NCBI RefSeq assembly: GCF_008801835.1
Contig: NZ_VZOW01000038.1
Coordinates: 1 to 53,882 of the forward strand
From: Cupriavidus pauculus
GTDB lineage: Bacteria > Pseudomonadota > Gammaproteobacteria > Burkholderiales > Burkholderiaceae
DNA length: 53,882 nt
Reading direction: 5' to 3'
Both the position numbers and the translations under genes were made by a program. The notes under the pieces are model-generated. The model was not told the DNA's origin and ran no database searches. It saw only the letters and a list, made by a program, of their open reading frames with translations. This document shows positions 43,288 through 51,653 of this stretch, one piece after another (within the stretch, counting starts at the first letter, position 1; each line of letters opens with the position of its first letter).

Positions 43288-44046
43288 ATGAATGCTCGCG
43301 TTTCCACCCTGCTGTGGCTGGCCGCCGTCTCTGGCGGTGGTCTGCTGGCAGCCAGTTCCGCGCACGCCGGCGTGTTCGATGACGACGAGGCGCGCAAGGC
43401 GGTGATCCAGCTGCGGGACCAGTTCAATGGTTTCCAGGCAACGGCATCGCAGCGTATTGATCAAAGCAGCCGGGCCCAGCTCGACATGCAGAACCAGCTG
43501 GAAGGTCTGCGTCAGGAAGTGGCACGATTGCGTGGTCAGAACGAAGTGTTGCAGAACACGGTGGATACGCTGCAAAAGCAGCAGAAGGATTACTACGCCG
43601 ACCTGGATGCGCGCCTGAAGAAATTCGAGCCGCAACAGGTCAACGTGGAAGGTCGCGAAGGCCTGGCCCAACCGACCGAAAAACCCGAGTACGATGCCGC
43701 GCTCAAGCAGTTTCAGTCGGGCGATTTCAAGAGCGCCGGCAATGCGTTCTCGGCGTTTGCGAAGAAGTATCCGCAAAGCCCGTATCTGCCGCTGGCGCAG
43801 TTCTGGCTCGGCAATTCGCTCTACGCGCAACGCGACTACAAGGGATCGACCTACGTCCTGCAGAACATGATCCAGCAGTTCCCGGACCATGCGAAGGTGC
43901 CGGACGCGATGATCGCCGTCGCCAACAACCAGTTCGAAACCGGCCAGAAGGCGGCCGCGAAGAAAACGCTGGAACAAGTGGTGGCGAAGTTCCCCGGGAC
44001 CGAAGGCGCCCAGGCCGCAAGCAACAGGCTGAAGACGCTGAAATAA
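43288..44046 (+). CDS. cpoB: Cell division coordinator CpoB (YbgF)
   Basis: 252 residues. Signal peptide (LLAASSAHA), an N-terminal coiled coil (about 50-110, trimerising region), a linker, then three TPR-like repeats (YDAALKQFQSGDFKSAGNAFSAF, PLAQFWLGNSLYAQRDY, ATNNQFETG-type third). It links Tol-Pal to PBP1B during septal murein synthesis. Last gene of the operon, followed by a terminator. Confidence 0.94.
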   Translation: MNARVSTLLWLAAVSGGGLLAASSAHAGVFDDDEARKAVIQLRDQFNGFQATASQRIDQSSRAQLDMQNQLEGLRQEVARLRGQNEVLQNTVDTLQKQQKDYYADLDARLKKFEPQQVNVEGREGLAQPTEKPEYDAALKQFQSGDFKSAGNAFSAFAKKYPQSPYLPLAQFWLGNSLYAQRDYKGSTYVLQNMIQQFPDHAKVPDAMIAVANNQFETGQKAAAKKTLEQVVAKFPGTEGAQAASNRLKTLK

Positions 44047-44145
44047 CGGACGCGGTGCGCTAGTCGACCCCAGGCGCTCGATGGTATTCACGCGGGTTGC
44101 GGGAAACCCGAGCGGCGTGAAATCCGCGGCGGGCTGTGGACCATG

Positions 44146-44175
44146 ACGGAGGCTGATGCCTCCGTTTTGTTTTTT
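44146..44175 (+). terminator. Intrinsic terminator of the tol-pal operon
   Basis: ACGGAGGC (44146-44153), loop TGAT, GCCTCCGT (44158-44165), then a T-rich tail to 44175. Confidence 0.88.
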
Positions 44176-44257
44176 CCGGCAGGGCGCGCGCTAAAATACG
44201 CGCTTCGCCCTGACCGGGGCGTGTCCAACAGCGCGCTTGTTCCGCGCGCAACCCATC

Positions 44258-44941
44258 ATGACCAAACGCGCAATCGTTCTACTTTCGGGCGGCCTGGATT
44301 CCGCCACCGTTCTCGCCATGGCCAATGCGGCGGGATTTGAGACTTATGCCTTGTCGATGCGCTACGGCCAGCGCCATTCGTCGGAGCTGGAAGCGGCCAG
44401 CAAGGTGGCTGCGGCGCTTGGCGCCCGGCACCACGAAATCATCGATCTCGATCTGCGCCGCTTCGGCGGGTCCGCGCTGACCGACGATTCTCTCGACGTG
44501 CCCACCGACGGCGCGACCGGCGGGATTCCCATCACTTATGTGCCGGCGCGCAACACCATCATGCTTTCGCTGGCGCTTGGCTGGGCCGAGGCGATTGGCG
44601 GCCGCGACCTGTTCTTCGGCGCCAATGCGGTCGATTACTCCGGCTATCCCGATTGCCGTCCCGAATACGTTGCCGCCTACGAAACGCTGGCAAATCTGGC
44701 CACCAAGGCCGGCGTCGAGGGCGACCGCTTTCGCGTCCATGCGCCGATCATCGACATGACCAAGGCCGAGATCATTCGCGCCGGCGTGGCGCTTGGCGTC
44801 GATTACGGCCTGACCGTGTCGTGCTACAAGGCAGACGATGCGGGCCGCGCGTGCGGTGTGTGCGATTCCTGTCGTATCCGCAGGGCAGGCTTCGAAGCTG
44901 CCGGCGTAGCCGATCCAACGCGCTATCAAACGGCTGCCTGA
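44258..44941 (+). CDS. queC: 7-cyano-7-deazaguanine synthase QueC
   Basis: 227 residues from ATG 44258 (MTKRAIVLLSGGLDSATVLA). The SGGLDS PP-loop binds ATP. A C-terminal zinc site is formed by Cys residues in SCYKADDAGRACGVCDSCRIR. It makes preQ0 from carboxy-deazaguanine for queuosine. Stands alone after the tol-pal terminator. Confidence 0.96.
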   Translation: MTKRAIVLLSGGLDSATVLAMANAAGFETYALSMRYGQRHSSELEAASKVAAALGARHHEIIDLDLRRFGGSALTDDSLDVPTDGATGGIPITYVPARNTIMLSLALGWAEAIGGRDLFFGANAVDYSGYPDCRPEYVAAYETLANLATKAGVEGDRFRVHAPIIDMTKAEIIRAGVALGVDYGLTVSCYKADDAGRACGVCDSCRIRRAGFEAAGVADPTRYQTAA

Positions 44942-45024
44942 GCGGCCGCGCAATACAGAGGGACGCCAGCCATGAGCGTCCCCATTTTCGAATAGAAACA
45001 GAAATCCCGAGCCCCCGGTCCGAC

Positions 45025-46140
45025 ATGCCTGAAATCGATATTCCCGCGCTGACGCGCACGGTGCTGCTGAGTACTTTCGTCCTGACGTTTCTGTTTGGCG
45101 CCGTTCTGCAGCGTACGCATTTCTGCACCATGGGCGCCATTTCGGACATCGTGAACATCGGCGACTGGAGCCGCATGCGCATGTGGATCCTGGCGATTGG
45201 CGTGGCGATGATCGGCACCGGCGTGCTGGCGTGGGCAGGGCTGATCGATCCGACCAAGACGATCTATACGTCGGCACGGCTGGGCTGGTTGTCGGCGGCG
45301 GTCGGCGGCCTGATGTTCGGCTTCGGCATGGTGCTGGCATCGGGCTGTGGCAGCAAGACGCTGGTGCGGATTGGCGCGGGCAACCTCAAATCGCTGGTGG
45401 TATTCGTGTTTCTCGGGCTGTCGGCGTATATGACCCTGCGCGGTCTGTTTGGCGTGGTGCGCGTGAATACGGTGGACGCCGTGTCCGTGGCATTGCCGTC
45501 CACACAGGATCTGCCGTCGCTTGTGGCGCATGCCACGGGTATGGCGCGCGGCTCTCTGCAACTGGCGCTCGGCGCGGTGATCGGCGCGGTGCTGGTGATC
45601 TGGGCGCTGCTAGGCAACGGGTTTCGGACCTTCGACAACCTGCTGGGCGGCCTTGCCGTCGGCCTGATCATCGTCGGGATGTGGTACGTGTCCGGCCATC
45701 TCGGCTATGTGTCGGAAGACCCGAACACGCTGGAGGAACTGTTTGTCGGCACGAACAGCGGCCGCATGGAGAGTCTGAGTTTCGTGGCGCCCTACGCCTA
45801 TACGCTGGACTGGCTGATGATGTTCAGCGACAAAAGCAAGGTGCTGACGATCGGCATTGTCAGCGTGTTCGGCGTGATTGCCGGCGCCGCGGCCTACGCG
45901 CTGATTTCGCGCACGTTCCGCTGGGAAGGATTTGGCAACGCCGAGGACGTGGCCAACCATATGGTGGGCGGCATCCTGATGGGCGCGGGCGGCGTCACCG
46001 CGCTGGGCTGCACGATCGGGCAGGGACTGTCCGGCGTGTCGACGCTGGCGATCGGTTCCTTCATCGTCTTTGCCATGATCGTCGTGGGCGCAATCCTCGC
46101 GTTCAAATATCAGATGTGGCGTCTGGAGCGTATGGCCTGA
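45025..46140 (+). CDS. YeeE/YedE family sulfur-compound transporter
   Basis: 371 residues from ATG 45025, with nine or more predicted TM helices. Conserved cysteine motifs of the TsuA/YedE family are present: RTHFCTMGAISD, LASGCGSKTLVRIGAGN and GCTIGQGLSGVST, arranged as an internal duplication. Relatives import thiosulfate or other small sulfur compounds. No partner sulfur gene is nearby. It ends 24 bp before the tRNA promoter. Confidence 0.88.
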   Translation: MPEIDIPALTRTVLLSTFVLTFLFGAVLQRTHFCTMGAISDIVNIGDWSRMRMWILAIGVAMIGTGVLAWAGLIDPTKTIYTSARLGWLSAAVGGLMFGFGMVLASGCGSKTLVRIGAGNLKSLVVFVFLGLSAYMTLRGLFGVVRVNTVDAVSVALPSTQDLPSLVAHATGMARGSLQLALGAVIGAVLVIWALLGNGFRTFDNLLGGLAVGLIIVGMWYVSGHLGYVSEDPNTLEELFVGTNSGRMESLSFVAPYAYTLDWLMMFSDKSKVLTIGIVSVFGVIAGAAAYALISRTFRWEGFGNAEDVANHMVGGILMGAGGVTALGCTIGQGLSGVSTLAIGSFIVFAMIVVGAILAFKYQMWRLERMA

Positions 46141-46163
46141 GCCCGGCGCAAGGGCTCGGCGTC

Positions 46164-46192
46164 TTGACAGTCATAGGTCGACTCCCTATAAT
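46164..46192 (+). promoter_or_regulatory. Consensus sigma-70 promoter of tRNA-Lys
   Basis: Perfect TTGACA (46164-46169), 17-bp spacer, perfect TATAAT (46187-46192), 18 bp before the tRNA gene. Confidence 0.92.
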
Positions 46193-46210
46193 CGCGGATT
46201 CAGTTTTTCC

Positions 46211-46286
46211 GGGTCGTTAGCTCAGTCGGTAGAGCAGCGGACTTTTAATCCGTTGGTCGCGTGTTCGAGTCACGCACGACCCACCA
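46211..46286 (+). tRNA. tRNA-Lys (anticodon UUU), with encoded CCA; candidate integration site
   Basis: 76 bases, cloverleaf complete: acceptor GGGTCGT / ACGACCC, D-loop TAGCTCAGTCGGTAGAGC, anticodon loop CTTTTAA (anticodon TTT), T-arm GTGTTCGAGTCACGC and CCA at the 3' end (46284-46286). A tyrosine integrase gene begins 164 bp downstream. The 3' end of the tRNA is therefore the likely attachment site, with its sequence retained on integration. Confidence 0.96.
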
Positions 46287-46309
46287 GTTCACCTCCGGTG
46301 AAGAAAATC

Positions 46310-46343
46310 AAGCACTTGCGAGCGATCGCGGTGCTTTTTTTTT
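46310..46343 (+). terminator. Intrinsic terminator after tRNA-Lys
   Basis: Stem AAGCAC (46310-46315) with GTGCTT (46331-46336), an inner GCGA/TCGC extension and a nine-T tail ending about 46343. Confidence 0.8.
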
Positions 46344-46450
46344 CGTCCGTAGCTCGTGCGCGGCGGTGTCAAAAACTGCCCTTTGCCGGAAAACTGCCGG
46401 AACGGAAAAATCCAGACCAAGCGCTTCATTGAGCAACAGGAGTCTGGAGA

Positions 46451-47479
46451 ATGGCTTACATCAGTCAGCGTGGTGAGTACTGGCGTGTCGAGATTCGACG
46501 CCGCGGGTACAAACCTATCTATCGCACGTTCGACACCCGGCAGCAGGCCCAGCAGTGGGCGCGGCGCACCGAAGGCGAAATGGACGCCGGGATGTACGTG
46601 GACCGCACTGAGGCGGAGCGCACAACGCTCCGAGAGGCGCTCGAGCGGTATCAGCGTGAGATCGTCCCGACAAAGCGCTATCCAAAGCAAGAGAACACGC
46701 GTATTGCTCGCTGGCTCCGGCACGAGCTTGCCTACCGGACACTCGGCTCCCTCCGTGGAGCAGATTTCGCACGCTATCGTGATGAGCGGCGGGCTGCAGG
46801 CCGCGCCGAAAACACAATTAGGCTGGAGCTGCAGCTGGTAAGTCACCTCTACGAGACCGCGCGTAAGGAGTGGGGTGGGCTGGACGTCCTAATGAATCCA
46901 CTGAAGAACATCCGGAAGCCCAGCGGTAGCAGCGCCCGCGACCGCCGACTTCTACCAGGAGAGTATGAGCGCATTCATACGCGCCTCCAGGTCAGCGGAA
47001 ACCCATACGCAGCACCGGCATTTGATTTGGCCATCGAGACCAGCCTTCGACAGGGTTCCTTGTTCTCGCTGCGTTGGGAGTGGATCGATCTTGATAGCCG
47101 GATGGTCCGTTTCCCGCCTGCCTCAAGGGCTGCGGCGAACAAAGGTGTCCCGCCTGTCTTGCCTCTGTCGACCCGGGCAGTTCGTGTCCTGGAGACACTT
47201 CGGCCCCGGAACGACCGTGGCGAGGTTGTTGAGAACGCAGATGGCGACGTGTTCCCGACTACGGCCAATGCGGTCATGTGTGTTTGGAAACGGGCATTGG
47301 CCAGTCTCGGCATTGCGAACCTTCGCTGGCACGACCTCCGGCACGAGGCGGTCTCCCGAATGTTTGAGCGTTCAATGAGCGTCATGGAAGTCGCCTCCAT
47401 TAGTGGCCACCGTTCCATGGTCATGCTAAGGCGATATACGCACCTGAAGCCCGAGGACCTGCTAGCCAAGTTGGGGTGA
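46451..47479 (+). CDS. Tyrosine-type site-specific integrase
   Basis: 342 residues. The N-terminal arm and core-binding domain are at about 1-155, the catalytic domain at about 165-342. Catalytic residues: Arg200 in ETSLRQGSL, His294 and Arg297 in HDLRHE, His320 in SGHRSM and Tyr329 in RRYTHLKPED. The usual R-x-GE is R-x-GS. It is oriented away from the tRNA-Lys gene, where the element presumably entered. The first gene of the right-hand mobile region; a Rmf-like gene follows by 3 bp. Confidence 0.93.
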   Translation: MAYISQRGEYWRVEIRRRGYKPIYRTFDTRQQAQQWARRTEGEMDAGMYVDRTEAERTTLREALERYQREIVPTKRYPKQENTRIARWLRHELAYRTLGSLRGADFARYRDERRAAGRAENTIRLELQLVSHLYETARKEWGGLDVLMNPLKNIRKPSGSSARDRRLLPGEYERIHTRLQVSGNPYAAPAFDLAIETSLRQGSLFSLRWEWIDLDSRMVRFPPASRAAANKGVPPVLPLSTRAVRVLETLRPRNDRGEVVENADGDVFPTTANAVMCVWKRALASLGIANLRWHDLRHEAVSRMFERSMSVMEVASISGHRSMVMLRRYTHLKPEDLLAKLG

Positions 47480-47482
47480 GCG

Positions 47483-47680
47483 ATGTATCTCAAACAAGAT
47501 CCGAAAGCCTGGAACGAAGGGTTCGCCGTAGGGCAGCAAGGCCGTCCCGGGTTGTTTTGTCCATATCCCCCAAGCAGCGAACTAAGCTGGGCATGGCACA
47601 GCGGCTGGATTGAAGGCAATGCGGAGTGGAGGCAAGACGCTTGCAAGCTCCGTCCAGAGCCTGGTGCAACCGGAAAATGA
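47483..47680 (+). CDS. Rmf/CrpP-like small protein
   Basis: 65 residues. The pattern AWNEGFAVGQQGRPG, a CPY motif, WAWHSGWIEGNAEW resembles ribosome modulation factor and the CrpP-type proteins often carried next to integrases on mobile elements. The start codon is 3 bp after the integrase stop, so it is probably translated with it. Role unknown; CrpP has been linked to ciprofloxacin modification in Pseudomonas, but that should not be assumed here. Confidence 0.6.
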   Translation: MYLKQDPKAWNEGFAVGQQGRPGLFCPYPPSSELSWAWHSGWIEGNAEWRQDACKLRPEPGATGK

Positions 47681-47791
47681 TGAGCGGAGGCGCTCTCCGC
47701 ACCGGCTCAACATGATTTCGACGCGGTCCCTGCCAGGCGGCCACCTGACAGGGACCTGACCACAACCCACCTATCTGAGAGGTGCACTGTT

Positions 47792-48049
47792 ATGGCTAGA
47801 CCAATTGTAGCAACGGTGTTGATTGAAGACGTATTGCATGAGGCGTCGCCCGACCTGAGTGATGCCCATCCGGCATTCACCAAGGCGTTAGTTTGCCTTT
47901 TGCGCCCGGCCTTGAACCGCGTCGTGAAGTCTCATCGAACTCCGACTCGTCTGGCGGAGGTGATTGCACGGCAGCGCACGCGGGTCTCGACATGCTCAAC
48001 CGCGGCCGCTGCCTTTGATCTGTTTGTGGAAAATATGACAGACGCTTGA
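47792..48049 (+). CDS. Hypothetical protein
   Basis: 85 residues, mostly helical, no recognised domain. AGAGGTG precedes the ATG by about 10 bases. It lies between the Rmf-like gene (111-bp gap) and the next small gene (10-bp gap) and is probably part of the same transcript. Confidence 0.55.
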   Translation: MARPIVATVLIEDVLHEASPDLSDAHPAFTKALVCLLRPALNRVVKSHRTPTRLAEVIARQRTRVSTCSTAAAAFDLFVENMTDA

Positions 48050-48059
48050 GGAGAGGCCA

Positions 48060-48326
48060 ATGAATGTGGCGGAACTGATCGAGCGCCTGCGAAGCTATCC
48101 GGCAGACGCACGGGTCGTTGTGCAAGGGTATGAGTTCGGATACGACGACATAACTTCTGTAGCTCGGCAGCCTCTCTCGATCGGAGCAAACTTGACAGCG
48201 CGCCCCGGATTTGGAAGGGCGGAGGTTATACCAGTGGAATACGGGGCCGGTCCCCACGACTCGCCGAGCGGAGGCACACTACCGGACGAGATTGCTGTGT
48301 ACCTCAAGGGGGCGCCTCGACGGTAG
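48060..48326 (+). CDS. Small accessory protein with MNVAELIERL start
   Basis: 88 residues. MNVAELIERLRSYPADARVVV and GYDDITS are features of a widespread but uncharacterised small family on phages and mobile elements. Gene starts 10 bp after the previous one; no partner or catalytic residues are seen. Confidence 0.6.
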   Translation: MNVAELIERLRSYPADARVVVQGYEFGYDDITSVARQPLSIGANLTARPGFGRAEVIPVEYGAGPHDSPSGGTLPDEIAVYLKGAPRR

Positions 48327-48510
48327 CTACGTGGGACGCGGCCTCTCGTGTGGACATCCGCCCTGGCGGGCGGAACGCGGGACAAGCCATGCACAGCGGA
48401 TGGACAACCCAGCGGGTTGCCCACGCGCTGCGCACAGCTTGCCCCACTTGCCCACACTTCCGGCCTTGCCTTGCCACCATTGAGAGACAGATTCCCCAGT
48501 CGGAGAACCC
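48327..48510. repeat. Hairpin-bearing gap sharing words with 53302-53366
   Basis: TCCGCCC/GGGCGGA (48357-48374, 4-base loop) and CAACCC/GGGTTG (48405-48419, 3-base loop). The words TGGACAACC (48401-48409) and CACTTGCCCACA (48445-48456) recur as reverse complements at 53302-53366, in collinear order. Confidence 0.55.
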
Positions 48511-49092
48511 ATGAGTCCAATCCTTATCATCGACCTTGAGGCCACCTGCGCCGATGATGGAACCATCCCGCCAGAGCAGATGCAAGTCATTGAGATTGGG
48601 GCCGTCTGGGCGACGCCAGCGGGGGAAGTCATCGATACCTTCCAGCGGTTTGTGCGGCCGACCGAGCGCGCCATGCTGACGCCATTCTGCGTTAGCCTGA
48701 CCCACATCGACCAGGCGAGCATCGACGCCGCGCCTAGCTGGCCAACGGTGGCCACTGAGCTAGCCGAGTTTGCCCAACGCCATCAGCAGCCCGGCAGCTG
48801 GTGGGGATCGTGGGGAGCCTTCGACCGTAACCAGATGGAGCGTGAGAGCGCTCGTCATGGCATCGATAACCCGCTGGCGATGCTGTCGCACCAGAACCTT
48901 AAGGCCGCCTTTGCGAAGGCCAGAAAGATCAAGCAGTGCGGCATGGCCACTGCCTTGCGCATTGTCGGGCTCGAACTGCAAGGTGAGCACCACCGAGGTC
49001 TATCCGATGCTCAGAATATCGCTCGCTTGTTGCATGCTTGCCCTGCTCTTCTATCGTGCGAAATCGGAAGGCTAGAACATGAGCGAGATTGA
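48511..49092 (+). CDS. DEDDh-type 3'-5' exonuclease
   Basis: 193 residues. Exonuclease superfamily of the ERI1/KapD kind: LIIDLEATC with Asp8 and Glu10, WGAFDRNQ with Asp105, and HRGLSDAQN, with His161 and Asp166 as the general-base and metal residues. It may act on RNA or DNA 3' ends; its role in the mobile element is unknown. The frame of the following small ORF overlaps its end by 14 bp. Confidence 0.88.
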   Translation: MSPILIIDLEATCADDGTIPPEQMQVIEIGAVWATPAGEVIDTFQRFVRPTERAMLTPFCVSLTHIDQASIDAAPSWPTVATELAEFAQRHQQPGSWWGSWGAFDRNQMERESARHGIDNPLAMLSHQNLKAAFAKARKIKQCGMATALRIVGLELQGEHHRGLSDAQNIARLLHACPALLSCEIGRLEHERD

Positions 49093-49237
49093 CACCGAAA
49101 TCCGGCACGTCACGAAGCCCGGTGCGAACCTGTTTGCCGAATTGGGTTTTGCGCCCGCCGAGGCGGCGCGCTACCAGGCTGAGTTGCAAAACCGCATCGA
49201 CGAAACGCGCGCCCTCAAGGGCAATCCGTCTGGATAA
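49079..49237 (+). pseudogene. Truncated XRE-type (HigA2-like) antitoxin N-terminus
   Basis: 52 residues (MSEIDTEIRHVTKPGANLFA, then ELGFAPAEAARYQAELQNRI) that resemble the start of XRE/HigA2-like antitoxins, where the LFADLGF-x-x-EEA motif precedes the helix-turn-helix. The reading frame stops before any HTH, right at the start of a tandem repeat array. No toxin gene is beside it. The family call rests on this motif only; an intact small protein is possible. Confidence 0.45.
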
Positions 49238-49242
49238 GTGAT

Positions 49243-49370
49243 GTGCTTCCAGCGATGAGGCCCACCCGGAGGTATCGTGCTTCCACCGATGAAGCCCGCC
49301 TCGTGGGTATCGTGCTTCTAGCGATGAGGCCCGTCCGCTCGATGTCGTGCTTCTACCGATGACCCGGGGG
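49243..49370. repeat. Tandem array of four ~35-bp units
   Basis: Units start at 49243, 49277, 49312 and 49347. The first three share GTGCTTCYASCGATGARGCCC (21 bp); the fourth matches for 16 bp. Variable 13-14-bp sequence separates the cores. The array lies between convergent genes, so it is not a promoter region. The rest of the 49238-49420 gap holds nothing else I can support. Confidence 0.8.
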
Positions 49371-49420
49371 TCATCGCCGCGTTGGAAGATATGCCTACAT
49401 AAAGATCCAAGATGGGGACT

Positions 49421-50047
49421 TCAAGGAGTCGGAGGAGTGTGACCGTACCGCTCGGCTATCTGACGCTGGGATGACGTAAGCGCGGGCCAAAGCACGTGCA
49501 CGCGGCTGGTTTCCATCTCCCTCAACTGGGCCTTGAACCTGTCATGTTTGAGGTCAATCTTGAAAAATGAAGGGTTGTGGTCGATCCTGTGCCGATTCAG
49601 TCTCCACAGAACCACGAAGGCGTGTTTGGGAGACAAGTACTTGTGTTTCTTGAAGTACTGAACCGCACTTGAAAGGATCTCATTCCTTTCCGTAATAGCC
49701 AGCGCCTCAAGCGCTCGAATGCAGGCATCTTGTCGCATCTGCTCCATGATGCGACTAATCTTCTTCTTGGCGTCTTCCGGCGAAAGAACGCGGCCGTTCT
49801 CGAACACAGAGAGCCCGAACTTCAAGATGCACTGAGAGCCTACCCAAAGGGTGTTCGCGTTCAAGCTATTTCGGATTTCGAACTGATAACGTAGCGACTC
49901 TTGCCCGCACAATTCGCATATTTCCTGGGGAGTCTCATGGTCGACAACCTTCTCGGTCACAGTCCACTCCTCAAAGGCCTTCGGAAGAGTGTCCCCAACT
50001 GAAAGGGGCAGGATACTGTCTCGTACGCGCTGGCTGTAGTGCTGCAT
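49421..50047 (-). CDS. Hypothetical mobile-element protein with a Cys-x2-Cys motif
   Basis: 208 residues. ICELCGQESLRYQFEIRN carries a CxxC pair and WVGSQCILKFG another Cys, suggestive of a small zinc site. The rest is helical with a basic C-terminal half (KKHKYLSPKHAFVVLWRLNRH). Similar proteins occur in integrative elements, but I know no function. Starts at ATG 50047. Confidence 0.7.
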   Translation of the reverse strand: MQHYSQRVRDSILPLSVGDTLPKAFEEWTVTEKVVDHETPQEICELCGQESLRYQFEIRNSLNANTLWVGSQCILKFGLSVFENGRVLSPEDAKKKISRIMEQMRQDACIRALEALAITERNEILSSAVQYFKKHKYLSPKHAFVVLWRLNRHRIDHNPSFFKIDLKHDRFKAQLREMETSRVHVLWPALTSSQRQIAERYGHTPPTP

Positions 50048-50145
50048 GTCGTTCCCCGATTTTGATTCTTGATAATTTTATAGCCGTCTATCTCTGGTAG
50101 GTTGAAGTTCAATAGCGGCAGGGTCAGCTTGTTGGTCATCGCGGT

Positions 50146-50673
50146 TCATAGCCGTTTCTTCGGTTTCTTTGTGCCGCCAATAAACAATGGTGCGTCAAGG
50201 CCGTGCTTCGCCCACCCCCTACCTTTAAGTGCCCGAAAGCGGCGAGCTGCTTTCCCTCTCTCGACTTGCTCGTGCTCGCCACGACCTTCGGCCATGAAGT
50301 CCGGCCCGAATTTGGTGAACTTCTCCAGTCCTCCTAATTTGCGTGTTTTTTTCTCCCCTTCTGTCTGCCACTCGACAGCGGCAGCCGATGTCGGCTCGTC
50401 GTAGCGCACCACGGACCCGCGCAGCCTGTCAAGGGCGTCGACGCCCTCGGCCGGTATGATGCGCAGCCATTGTCCTAATACTTCCCGCACGCAGCGCTGG
50501 CAGAGGTCGAGGCTGACCGTGTTGCCGTCGCCAAACAGCGAATCGAAGCCGCAGGCATGGTCGAACGACAGGCGTTCTTGCCACTCGCCATTGTCGGGCG
50601 TAAGCCGGCGCTTGCAGCGATCGCAGGTACATGCAGCCAGCTCTTGGATGGTTCGGGGGTGATATTCGCGCAT
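50146..50673 (-). CDS. Hypothetical zinc-ribbon-type protein
   Basis: 175 residues from ATG 50673 (MREYHPRTIQELAAC), with GAGG about seven bases upstream. CTCDRCKRRL and LDLCQRCVREVL form a likely four-cysteine zinc site around FDHACGFDSLFGDGNTVSLDL, an arrangement seen in uncharacterised accessory-element proteins. The C-terminal 60 residues are Lys/Arg/Gly-rich. The longer frame to 50865 is not supported. Confidence 0.65.
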   Translation of the reverse strand: MREYHPRTIQELAACTCDRCKRRLTPDNGEWQERLSFDHACGFDSLFGDGNTVSLDLCQRCVREVLGQWLRIIPAEGVDALDRLRGSVVRYDEPTSAAAVEWQTEGEKKTRKLGGLEKFTKFGPDFMAEGRGEHEQVERGKAARRFRALKGRGWAKHGLDAPLFIGGTKKPKKRL

Positions 50674-50826
50674 AGCAGACCTCGGCCTGGGGACAGGCGA
50701 AAAGAAACGGTTTCCTGATGGCGTGCGGTGACATTTCCATCGATCAACACGACTAGTCGCGTTCGGTGCTGAATCAAGACCAGCGATCCAGGTACCCACC
50801 CAACTGCGTTCGCCCATAAAGATCGT

Positions 50827-50954
50827 GGTCAATGTGACCCAGGTGCTGCCAGTTTCCCGCGTCACTGTGACCGAACGTTGTATGCCCTTTCTGTAAATCT
50901 AGGTCACTTTGACTCCGTTCACATCAGACCACTTACTGTGACTTGAGTCACAGT
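50827..50954. promoter_or_regulatory. Cluster of GTCAC/GTGAC palindromes (operator-like)
   Basis: GGTCA-ATG-TGACC (50827-50839), GTCAC-T-GTGAC (50861-50871), an AGGTCACTTTGACT word near 50900, and a perfect inverted repeat ACTGTGACT-TG-AGTCACAGT (50935-50954). The density of related half-sites suggests binding by a dimeric regulator. Confidence 0.55.
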
Positions 50955-51028
50955 GGCATGGAAGAAGATCGCCAGGCGAAAGTACTTGAATCCCAAGCCA
51001 TACCCCGCACCGTTTGAGTGGCGATGGT

Positions 51029-51070
51029 TCCGTATCGTATTCCGTATCGTATCGCTCCCAATACGATACG
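51029..51070. repeat. 12-bp tandem repeat with an inverted partner
   Basis: TCCGTATCGTAT is present twice in tandem (51029-51040, 51041-51052), and ATACGATACG (51061-51070) is the reverse complement of the last 10 bases. This looks like a protein-binding array. Confidence 0.7.
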
Positions 51071-51314
51071 AAATCCACCAAGTTTATGGTCAGCCAACGA
51101 TCCTCCTAGGCGAGCTCCAATTTGAGGGCTGATCGTCGATTTCTTCATGCCTCGTCGACAAAACTCCCCATGCGGATGGGGCAAGGAGTGCATCGGGAAT
51201 GGTGCAACTTCGAGCTTTTTCCAAAATTTGGCCAAGTTTTGACTCCCGGTTTGGTGTTCTTGGCCAGCAAAGGTAAATTGCCTTTCCATCCCGATGGATC
51301 TTGGAGCCAACACA

Positions 51315-51653
51315 ATGCCGATCAACGATCATGAGCAGTTCCTCTACCTCAGCGTAGCCATTGCTGCGGAGGCGAGTGGAGCCCGAAGGTGGCAGGGAGT
51401 TTATAGCGCCTATCTGGAACGATATTTGGTGGACGAACTTCCGCGGCCATCGCAGGCGAAAGCTGCCCTCTGTCTCCTATACGAACGATACCCGGAATGT
51501 AAGTCAGAGGCGTTCGACATCCGCATTTACGACGACGCGAACAGTGAGATCTACCCAGACCTTGCATGGGAGCCGGAGCCTGATCAAGTCCTCGGTGTAG
51601 TAGAGCGCGTGAACGAGAAGCCTGACCACACGCCGCTCAGTCTGGCCGATTGA
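51315..51653 (+). CDS. Hypothetical protein
   Basis: About 112 residues from ATG 51315 (MPINDHEQFLYLSVA), with GGAG about 12 bases upstream; ATG 51294 is an alternative. An acidic small protein with a YLERYLVDELPRPSQAKAAL helix region and no signal or TM segment. Family unknown. It lies downstream of the repeat-rich regulatory region. Confidence 0.5.
   Translation: MPINDHEQFLYLSVAIAAEASGARRWQGVYSAYLERYLVDELPRPSQAKAALCLLYERYPECKSEAFDIRIYDDANSEIYPDLAWEPEPDQVLGVVERVNEKPDHTPLSLAD

Larger units (their letters stand above)
50674..51314. other. Gene-free regulatory-looking region
   Basis: 641 bp between divergent genes, without a supported gene. It holds a GTCAC/GTGAC motif cluster (50827-50954) and a 12-bp tandem plus inverted repeat (51029-51070), both listed separately. 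Confidence 0.6.

Noticed and set aside
49243..49370. CRISPR array
   Set aside because: Cores of 21 bp, spacers of 13-14 bp, four units only and no cas genes nearby.
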